A DNA stretch of 10,909 nucleotides from Lentzea sp. (GTDB lineage Bacteria; Actinomycetota; Actinomycetes; Mycobacteriales; Pseudonocardiaceae). The notes under the pieces were generated by a model. That model was not told the DNA's origin. It saw only the letters and a list, made by a program, of their open reading frames with translations, and made no database searches. A program made the translations under genes and the position numbers. This document shows, in pieces, positions 6,592-10,909 of this stretch. Numbering within the stretch: the stretch's first letter is position 1; each line of letters starts with the position of its first letter. The stretch lies in assembly GCA_030146905.1 (NCBI GenBank), contig JASLAV010000321.1:1-10909 (forward strand). Direction: 5' to 3'.

Positions 6592-8809
6592 ACTCGGCCC
6601 GGCGGAGGTCCCGGGAGTTCGGGCCGACCAGGAGGACGAACTCGCCGGGCTCGACCACCCGGTTGCCGGCGGCGTCGACGATCGTGCAGGCGGAGACCGG
6701 GACCTCCACGTCGACCTTCACGGTCTCGCCCGGCTGCACGTCGACCTGCCTGAACGTCTTGAGCTCCTTGTCCGCCCAGCTCACCGACGTGACGGCGTCG
6801 CTGACGTAGACCTGCACGGTCTCACGCGAGGGCCGTGAGCCCGTGTTCGTGAGCGAGATGCACGCCTTGACGGTCTCGTCCGGGCGCAGCACCGCCGTCT
6901 CGACGAGCAGGTCGCTGTACTCGACGGTCGTGTACGACAGGCCCTCGCCGAACACGAACGCAGGCTCCTGCGTCAGGTCGGCGTAGCGCGTGCCGTGCTG
7001 GCCGCGGATCTGGTTGTAGTACGTCGGCTGCTGACCGGCGTGCTCCGCGAACGAGATCGGCAGGCGACCGCTGGGCTCGACCAGCCCGTGCAGCACCTCG
7101 GCGATCGCCCTGCCGCCCTGCATGCCGGGGTTGGCCACCCACAGCAGCGCGGCGGCGTTGCGGGCGGACGGGGGCAGGACCAGCGGCTTCGACGCGAGCA
7201 GCACCACGACCAGCGGCTTGCCCGTCCCGGCGAGCGCGTCGAGCAGCGCGATCTGGCCACCGATCAGGTCGAGCGTGGCGGTGGAGCGGCCCTCGCCGAC
7301 CAGTTCGATCTGGTCGCCGACGACGGCCACCACGTAGTCCGCGTCCTCGGCGGCCGCGACGGCCTCGGCGATCAGGTCCGCGTCCGGCGCGCACGGCCGC
7401 ACGATCGGCGGACGCGGCTGGCCGTCGGGGAACGTGTCGCCCTCGGGGTCCGGTTCGAGCGTCAGGATGTCGGCGCCGCGGGCGTAGGTGACCTCCTGCG
7501 ACGAGAGCTCGCGCAGGCCGTCCAGGACCGTGGTGATCATCTCGCGCGGGTGGCCGTTGGGCAGCCAGTCGGCCTGGCCGGACGAGCCCGCCCAGTCGCC
7601 GAGCTGGGTCTGCGCGTCGTCCGCCAGCGGACCGACGACGGCGATCTTGCCCTTGGACTGCGGGAACGGCAGCACGCCCTCGTTGCGCAGCAGCACGAGC
7701 GACCGGCGCGCGACCTGCAGGTTCAACGCCACGTGGTCGTCGTGGTTGATCATGGTGCGCTGGCGTTCCGCGTCGGGCCTGCGGGGGTTCTCGAACAGGC
7801 CCAGGTCGAACTTGAGCGTCAGGATGCGGGTGACGGCGCGGTCGAGGTCCGACTCGGCCAGCAGCCCGTCCTCGACGGCCTGCAGCGCGCCCTCGAAGAA
7901 CTGCGGGGTCGTCATGATCATGTCGTTGCCGGCCTTGACGGCGGCCGCGGCGGCGTGGGCGTAGTCGGGCTGCAGCTTCTGCTCCCAGACCATGCGGCCG
8001 ACGTTGTCCCAGTCGGTGATGAGCGTGCCCTTGTAGCCCCACTCGCCGCGCAGCACCTCGTCCAGCAGCCACGAGTTGACGGTGATCGGCACGCCGTCGG
8101 TGGACTGGTAGCCGAGCATGAACGTCGCGCAGCCCTCGCGGGCGACCCGCTCGAACGGCGGCAGGAACCACGAACGCAGCTTGCGCCGCGACAGGTCGGC
8201 CTCGCTCGCGTCCCTGCCGCCCTGGGTCTCCGAGTACCCGGCGAAGTGCTTGGCGGTCGCGAGGATCGCCGTCTCGTCGGCGAGGCCGTCGCCCTGGTAG
8301 CCGCGGACCATGGCGGCCGCGAGCTCGCCGATCAGCACGGGGTCCTCGCCGAACGTCTCGTCGACGCGGCCCCAGCGCAGGTCCCGCGAGATGCACAGGA
8401 CCGGGGAGAACGTCCAGTGCACGCCCGTGGCCGCCGCCTCGACCGCCGTGACGCGCGCGACCTGCTCGACGAGGTCCGGGTCCCAGGTCGCCGCCATGCC
8501 GAGCTGGGTCGGGAAGATCGTCGCGCCCTCGTAGAACGAGTGGCCGTGGATGCAGTCCTCGGCGATGAGCAGGGGGACCCGCAGCCGTGTCCGCGTGGTG
8601 AGCTCCTGCGCGCGCAGCACCCGTTCCGGCGAGGTGTGCAGGATCGATCCGGCGTGCTTGCGCAGCACGTGGTCGTCCAGGTCCTCCCTCGAGTCCAGCT
8701 GCATCATCTGGCCGACCTTCTCGGCCAGTGTCATGCGGGCCAGGAGGTCGGCGACCCGCTCTGCGGTGGGCAGCGTGGCGTCGAGGTAGGGCACGTCGTC
8801 GCGATCCAT
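6569..8809 (-). CDS. GH3 family beta-glucosidase, cytoplasmic
   Basis: This is a 746-residue glycoside hydrolase family 3 enzyme with the full three-part layout. The TIM-barrel domain (about 17-340) has GRVDETFGEDP (147-157), KHFAGY (187-192) and the nucleophile Asp266 in LITDWDNV. The alpha/beta sandwich domain (about 365-600) has GEGRST with Glu506 as likely acid/base (Glu502 is the alternative) and GEGLSYT (621-627) just after it. A fibronectin-III-like domain follows (about 640-735). The family removes non-reducing terminal beta-glucosyl (sometimes beta-xylosyl) units. There is no signal peptide, so it probably splits imported cellobiose or other beta-glucosides in the cytoplasm. ATG 8809 is preceded by GGAG with a 5-base gap. 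A 14-bp CebR-like operator starts 37 bp upstream, which fits induction by cello-oligosaccharides. Its last 23 bases overlap the end of the galactokinase-like gene on the other strand. Removal of sugar from the neighbouring operon's glycoside is possible but less likely than sugar catabolism. Confidence 0.95.
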   Translation of the reverse strand: MDRDDVPYLDATLPTAERVADLLARMTLAEKVGQMMQLDSREDLDDHVLRKHAGSILHTSPERVLRAQELTTRTRLRVPLLIAEDCIHGHSFYEGATIFPTQLGMAATWDPDLVEQVARVTAVEAAATGVHWTFSPVLCISRDLRWGRVDETFGEDPVLIGELAAAMVRGYQGDGLADETAILATAKHFAGYSETQGGRDASEADLSRRKLRSWFLPPFERVAREGCATFMLGYQSTDGVPITVNSWLLDEVLRGEWGYKGTLITDWDNVGRMVWEQKLQPDYAHAAAAAVKAGNDMIMTTPQFFEGALQAVEDGLLAESDLDRAVTRILTLKFDLGLFENPRRPDAERQRTMINHDDHVALNLQVARRSLVLLRNEGVLPFPQSKGKIAVVGPLADDAQTQLGDWAGSSGQADWLPNGHPREMITTVLDGLRELSSQEVTYARGADILTLEPDPEGDTFPDGQPRPPIVRPCAPDADLIAEAVAAAEDADYVVAVVGDQIELVGEGRSTATLDLIGGQIALLDALAGTGKPLVVVLLASKPLVLPPSARNAAALLWVANPGMQGGRAIAEVLHGLVEPSGRLPISFAEHAGQQPTYYNQIRGQHGTRYADLTQEPAFVFGEGLSYTTVEYSDLLVETAVLRPDETVKACISLTNTGSRPSRETVQVYVSDAVTSVSWADKELKTFRQVDVQPGETVKVDVEVPVSACTIVDAAGNRVVEPGEFVLLVGPNSRDLRRAEFTVKPLP

Positions 8810-8814
8810 GTGGT

Positions 8815-8818
8815 CTCC
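8815..8818 (-). promoter_or_regulatory. Ribosome-binding site of the GH3 gene
   Basis: On the minus strand GGAG is followed by a 5-base spacer and ATG (8809). It supports the chosen start, as there is no other start codon with a comparable site nearby. Confidence 0.7.
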
Positions 8819-8846
8819 GAGAGGGCTCGTGCGGCGGCAGCGTCTA

Positions 8847-8860
8847 TGGGAGCGCTCTCA
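8847..8860. promoter_or_regulatory. CebR-type (LacI-family) operator upstream of the GH3 gene
   Basis: TGGGAGCGCTCTCA differs at one position from TGGGAGCGCTCCCA, the perfect palindrome known as the binding site of the cellobiose-responsive repressor CebR in actinomycetes. It lies 37 bp upstream of the GH3 start, the usual place for a repressor site between promoter and gene. It predicts repression in the absence of cellobiose/cellotriose. No cebR gene is in the window, so the regulator would act from elsewhere. Confidence 0.85.
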
Positions 8861-8872
8861 CAGTTGATACCT

Positions 8873-8900
8873 GAAACCGGTTCCGCGCGATACCGGTTTC
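8873..8900. promoter_or_regulatory. Paired ACCGGT-centred pseudo-palindromes forming a 9-bp inverted repeat; possible second LacI-family site
   Basis: GAAACCGGT (8873-8881) is repeated inverted as ACCGGTTTC (8892-8900) with a 10-base spacer. Seen another way, two 12-mers, GAAACCGGTTCC (8873-8884) and GATACCGGTTTC (8889-8900), are each symmetric at 10 of 12 positions about a central CG, with centres 16 bp apart. The central CpG and GAAACC/GGTTTC halves are typical of LacI-family operators but differ from the CebR site. They lie just upstream of the CebR-like operator, in the presumed promoter region of the GH3 gene. Confidence 0.5.
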
Positions 8901-8958
8901 GGGATTTCCGGTACAAACGAATCGGTTGAGATGCCGGTCAGCTGCCCCGATCGCGACA

Positions 8959-8986
8959 AACCGGCTGCCTTCGCAGGCAACCGGTT
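8959..8986 (-). terminator. Possible hairpin downstream of the lipoprotein gene
   Basis: AACCGG (8959-8964) and CCGGTT (8981-8986) can pair, and inside them CTGC (8965-8968) pairs with GCAG (8973-8976) around a 4-base loop, leaving a 4-base bulge. It starts about 46 bases past the lipoprotein stop on the minus strand. There is no T-run, and one arm doubles as an operator-like repeat. It could be a weak intrinsic terminator of the Kelch-lipoprotein transcript or chance. Confidence 0.25.
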
Positions 8987-8988
8987 CC
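8977..8988. promoter_or_regulatory. Third copy of the ACCGGT-type pseudo-palindrome
   Basis: GCAACCGGTTCC is symmetric at 10 of 12 positions and shares the 10-mer AACCGGTTCC with the site at 8875-8884. It lies about 100 bp further from the GH3 gene, a spacing that would allow looping between sites. It also forms one arm of a possible hairpin (8959-8986), so its role is uncertain. Confidence 0.35.
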
Positions 8989-9032
8989 AGTGTGTGTCGT
9001 GGTTGTGACGGCTCGTTGTCGGCGGGGTTTCG

Positions 9033-9533
9033 CTACCGCGGGGCTTTGGTCCCGTTCGGTGCGATGGCGTACCAGCGGTCGTCGACGCCGTGCCCGGTGG
9101 TGTCGCCGGTGTTCTCGTCGTCGACGTACCGGTGGACCGGGTGGCCCGCGATGGTCACCTGCTCCAGCCCGTCCGGGCGCTTGACCGTGCCGACGAGGCT
9201 CTGGTCGAGGCCCACCGACTCGATCTTGCCGCCCGCCGCCAGCAGCGGTGGCCACACGAGCGTGCACTCGGGTTCGACGCAGGTCGGTTGGGGTGGGCTG
9301 GTGCCGTCGCCGGTGTTGAGGTAGAGCGTGTTGTGCTCGCGGTCGACCACCACCTGGCCGATCTTCGAGTCCATCACCTGCAGCTTCGCGACATCGCCGG
9401 GGAGGACCGGGGTCGGGCCGGCCACGGGGCCGGACGCGGCCTCCAGTTCCTCCAGCGTGGCGGTCTCCTCCGCGGGCGGGGAGGAGCAGGCACCGAGGCA
9501 GACGAGCAGCGCGAGAAGGGCGAATCGGGTCAC
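9033..9533 (-). CDS. Small lipoprotein of the Lipoprotein_15 / COG4315 family
   Basis: This 166-residue exported protein has a short signal sequence ending in the lipobox LGAC (13-16), which predicts cleavage and lipid attachment at Cys16. A Ser/Pro/Glu-rich tether follows. The folded part (about 50-160) carries the hallmarks of the 'secreted repeat of unknown function': NTLYLNTGDG (68-77), Cys85 and Cys90, VWPPLLA (93-99), then DGLEQVTIAGHPVHRY (121-136) and GDTTGHGVDDRWYAIAPNG (143-161). Its molecular function is unknown in the family; Cys85/Cys90 could form a disulfide outside the cell. The start is GTG at 9533. An ATG two bases upstream (9535) is immediately followed by a stop in its own frame. 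It begins 34 bases after the Kelch gene stop on the same strand with no promoter obvious between them, so the two are probably co-transcribed and may work together on the outer face of the membrane. Confidence 0.9.
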   Translation of the reverse strand: MTRFALLALLVCLGACSSPPAEETATLEELEAASGPVAGPTPVLPGDVAKLQVMDSKIGQVVVDREHNTLYLNTGDGTSPPQPTCVEPECTLVWPPLLAAGGKIESVGLDQSLVGTVKRPDGLEQVTIAGHPVHRYVDDENTGDTTGHGVDDRWYAIAPNGTKAPR

Positions 9534-9567
9534 ATGGGTGGATTACGGACAGCCACCCCCGGCTGGT

Positions 9568-10605
9568 TCAGCGCGGGCGGTAGGCGTCGTTGACGTCCAT
9601 CGGCGCACCGCCGCCGCGGTTGCCGCCACCGGGGACGTGGATCGTGCCGCCGACGCCGACCGCCGCGGTGCCGTGGCGGGGAACCGGCATGGGGGCGAGC
9701 CGCTCCCAGCGGTCGAGGCGGGTGTCGTAGGCCTCCGTCTCCCGGAAGACGGTGTTCACGCCGTTCACGACGTTGCCCTCGCCGCCGAACGTGTAGATCT
9801 TCGTGCCCACGACGGCGGAAGCGATGCCGCCGCGCGCGGTGGGCATCGGCGCCCGCTCGGTCCACTCACCGCCCGCGAAGGCGTAGACGGTGTCGCGGAC
9901 GTTGACCTGGCCGCGGTCGCGCCCGCCCACGACGTAGAACGTGCCGCCGACGATCGCGCCGCCGACGTGGTCACGGGCCTCCGGGAGCGGCGGCAGGGTC
10001 GTCCACCGCCGGGTGACGACGTCGTAGGAGTGCACGTCGGCCACGGTGTCCTGCAGGCCGCCGGGACCGGGCGTGAGGGTGCGCATGCCGCCCGCCAGGT
10101 AGACGCGGGTGCCCTTCGTGCCCATGGCGGCACTACCGCGTTCGACGCCCTCCGGCATGGGCGGCAGAGCGGTCCAGCGGTCGGCCGCCGGGTGGTAGAC
10201 GAAGCTGTCGCCCAGCGCCTGCCACGACGAGCCGCCCGACAGCCCGCCGAGGACGTAGAGCCGGCCGCCGAGCGCCACGACGTTCGGGTGGTTCATCGGG
10301 ACGGGGAGCGGGGCGGCCCTGCGCCAGGTGTCCGCGCGGGTGTCGTGGACCTCGACGTCCGCGACCGTGACGACACCGCCGTTGCCGTCCGGCCGGATGC
10401 CGCCGACGACGTACACGTCCCGGCCGATGGCGGCGACGCTGTGCTCCTGACGCGGCCCGCCGGCGATGGCGGCTCGCTGCTCCCAGCCGCTGCCGTAGAC
10501 CGGGGCGGCGGCGGGGGCCTCCGGTGCCGTGGCGTGACCGGGATGCGCGTGGGCGGTGGCCGGTGCGACCAGCGTGACCAGCGCGGCTATGACGAGGCGT
10601 TTCAC
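9568..10605 (-). CDS. Secreted Kelch-repeat beta-propeller protein
   Basis: This 345-residue protein has a classical signal peptide (charged MKR, hydrophobic core, probable cleavage after ATAHA near residue 20) and a His-rich start to the mature protein (HPGHA). Residues about 39-345 hold six Kelch repeats, each with a Gly-Gly pair followed by a Tyr/Trp-containing strand: VYVVGG, LYVLGG, VYLAGG, FYVVGG, IYTFGG and the last, degenerate IHVPGG. Each repeat closes with W(R/T/E)xxxPxP-type text. The N-terminal GWEQRAAI strand probably completes the sixth blade. No catalytic residues of galactose-oxidase type (Cys-Tyr crosslink, copper ligands) are evident, so a binding or scaffold role is more likely than catalysis. 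GTG 10605 has a strong GGAGG with 5-base spacing. It is divergent from a TetR gene and its predicted promoter lies under a 14-bp inverted repeat, so repression by that TetR protein is likely. Confidence 0.92.
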   Translation of the reverse strand: MKRLVIAALVTLVAPATAHAHPGHATAPEAPAAAPVYGSGWEQRAAIAGGPRQEHSVAAIGRDVYVVGGIRPDGNGGVVTVADVEVHDTRADTWRRAAPLPVPMNHPNVVALGGRLYVLGGLSGGSSWQALGDSFVYHPAADRWTALPPMPEGVERGSAAMGTKGTRVYLAGGMRTLTPGPGGLQDTVADVHSYDVVTRRWTTLPPLPEARDHVGGAIVGGTFYVVGGRDRGQVNVRDTVYAFAGGEWTERAPMPTARGGIASAVVGTKIYTFGGEGNVVNGVNTVFRETEAYDTRLDRWERLAPMPVPRHGTAAVGVGGTIHVPGGGNRGGGAPMDVNDAYRPR

Positions 10606-10610
10606 TTCGT

Positions 10611-10615
10611 CCTCC
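10611..10615 (-). promoter_or_regulatory. Ribosome-binding site of the Kelch gene
   Basis: GGAGG on the minus strand, 5 bases before the GTG at 10605. It fixes this GTG as the start in preference to any internal codon and gives the signal peptide its charged N-terminus. Confidence 0.8.
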
Positions 10616-10618
10616 GAT

Positions 10619-10656
10619 GTTAGCGTCGATATTACCTGGTTGATATCGACGCTAAC
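10619..10656. promoter_or_regulatory. Perfect 14-bp inverted repeat, probable TetR-family operator
   Basis: GTTAGCGTCGATAT (10619-10632) is repeated exactly in inverted form as ATATCGACGCTAAC (10643-10656), separated by 10 bases. It sits in the 94-bp gap between the divergent Kelch and TetR genes. It covers the predicted -10 and start-point region of the Kelch promoter and stops short of the predicted tetR promoter core. With 38 bp in all it is long for one TetR dimer, so it may hold two dimers. Local TetR binding is inferred from position and symmetry. Confidence 0.75.
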
Positions 10657-10678
10657 GGTGGTCGTATAACGCTGTCAA
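10649..10678 (-). promoter_or_regulatory. Predicted promoter of the Kelch-lipoprotein operon
   Basis: On the minus strand a perfect TTGACA (10678-10673) is followed after 18 bases by TAGCGT (10654-10649), a TANNNT-type -10 common in actinomycetes. Transcription would start near 10642, giving a leader of about 37 bases with GGAGG. The -10 lies inside one arm of the inverted repeat, so a bound repressor would block it. Confidence 0.55.
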
Positions 10679-10685
10679 CTTCCGG

Positions 10686-10691
10686 TATAGT
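10686..10691 (+). promoter_or_regulatory. Predicted -10 box of the tetR gene (leaderless transcript)
   Basis: TATAGT ends 8 bases before the ATG at 10700, so transcription would begin at or within a base or two of the start codon. No Shine-Dalgarno sequence is present upstream, which fits a leaderless mRNA. No good -35 is seen at the 17-19 bp position. Confidence 0.45.
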
Positions 10692-10699
10692 TCGGTTAT

Positions 10700-10909
10700 A
10701 TGAACGATGTGCGGGAGCGGATCCTGGCCGCGGCGACCTCGCTGGTCGACAGGGCGGGCGTGGAGGGTGCGTCGATCCGCGACGTGTGCGCGTCGGCGGG
10801 CGTGACGCCGCCGACCGTCTACCACTACTTCGGTGACAAGAAGGGGCTGCTCGACGCCGTCGTCGCGGCGGGGTTCGAGCGCTACCTGGAGGAGAAGCGC
10901 GGCCGGGCT
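10700..10909 (+). CDS. TetR/AcrR-family transcriptional regulator, N-terminal part; 3' end outside window
   Basis: The frame runs from ATG 10700 to the right edge (70 codons, no stop). It shows the TetR DNA-binding domain: RERILAAATSLVDRAGVEGASIRDVCASAGVTPPTVYHYF GDKKGLLDAV, where ASIRDVCASAGVTPPTVYHYF is the helix-turn-helix (residues about 24-44) with the typical T/P-x-VYHYF recognition helix. The ligand-binding domain is off the window, so the effector cannot be guessed. It is divergent from the Kelch-lipoprotein pair, with a long perfect inverted repeat between them, so it most probably represses that pair. It has no ribosome-binding site, and the -10 box close to the ATG suggests leaderless translation. 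The TetR call is sure; the start is fairly sure, as an alternative downstream start would cut into helix 1. Confidence 0.92.
   Translation, partial: MNDVRERILAAATSLVDRAGVEGASIRDVCASAGVTPPTVYHYFGDKKGLLDAVVAAGFERYLEEKRGRA

Noticed and set aside
6995..8929. Long plus-strand open frame (644 codons) antisense to the GH3 gene
   Set aside because: It is the mirror of a GC-rich coding strand with high third-position GC. Its translation is low-complexity (rich in Arg, Gly, Val and Asp), has no domain signature and crosses the GH3 promoter and operator.
9533..9535. ATG as the lipoprotein start
   Set aside because: Read from 9535 the ATG is followed at once by TGA. The in-frame start that yields the signal sequence is GTG at 9533.
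9328..10623. Plus-strand open frame of 431 codons opposite the Kelch gene
   Set aside because: It has Ala/Arg/Asp/Val-rich, repeat-like composition without a domain. The opposite strand has a signal peptide, Kelch repeats and GGAGG.
10619..10656. Reading the long inverted repeat as a transcription terminator
   Set aside because: It lies between two divergent genes, where no transcript ends, has no T-run, and overlaps a promoter -10. An operator fits better.
10665..10700. TATAAC/GTTATA inverted repeat with a 24-base spacer near the tetR start
   Set aside because: The arms are only 6 bases of AT-rich promoter sequence and the spacing is wide. Chance is likely and the -10 box explains part of it.
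1..10909. CRISPR array, tRNA/rRNA genes, insertion sequences or attachment sites
   Set aside because: I saw no regularly spaced direct repeats, cloverleaf-type sequences, transposase motifs or terminal inverted repeats. Nearly all the DNA is accounted for by the genes listed.

Overview
The window looks like chromosomal DNA of a high-GC filamentous actinomycete. The signs are strong G/C third-position bias, GTG starts at many genes, overlapping stop/start junctions, actinobacterial-style promoters and a CebR-type cellobiose operator. The flavour suggests Pseudonocardiales (Lentzea/Saccharothrix-like), but this is an impression and not something the sequence proves.

Left part (1-6591, plus strand): the 3' end of an iterative-type polyketide/fatty-acid synthase gene, which enters from the left edge inside its acyltransferase domain. 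Five genes follow, each overlapping its predecessor: a discrete acyl carrier protein, an alpha/beta hydrolase, a GT1-type glycosyltransferase, a membrane-anchored zinc-ribbon SAM methyltransferase fusion, and a shortened galactokinase-like GHMP protein that lacks the usual catalytic residues. Together they read as one translationally coupled operon. A likely scheme is a polyketide or lipid chain built on the free ACP, released or edited by the hydrolase, then glycosylated and methylated at or near the membrane. The ketosynthase and any ketoreductase would lie to the left of the window.

Middle (6569-9032, minus strand): a cytoplasmic GH3 beta-glucosidase whose 3' end overlaps the 3' end of the galactokinase-like gene by 23 bases. 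Upstream of it is a 14-bp CebR-like operator, plus a set of ACCGGT-centred pseudo-palindromes resembling sites for a second LacI-family regulator.

Right part (9033-10909): a minus-strand pair encoding a secreted six-bladed Kelch propeller and a small lipoprotein of the Lipoprotein_15 (COG4315) type. A divergent TetR-family regulator runs off the right edge. The 94-bp gap between the divergent genes carries a perfect 14-bp inverted repeat lying over the predicted Kelch promoter, and the tetR gene appears to be leaderless.

The least ordinary part is the PKS operon, with its truncated PPTase-like tail, free-standing ACP, pseudo-galactokinase and uncharacterised methyltransferase fusion. I found no tRNA, rRNA, CRISPR array or insertion sequence, and no gene-free stretch longer than 300 bases.
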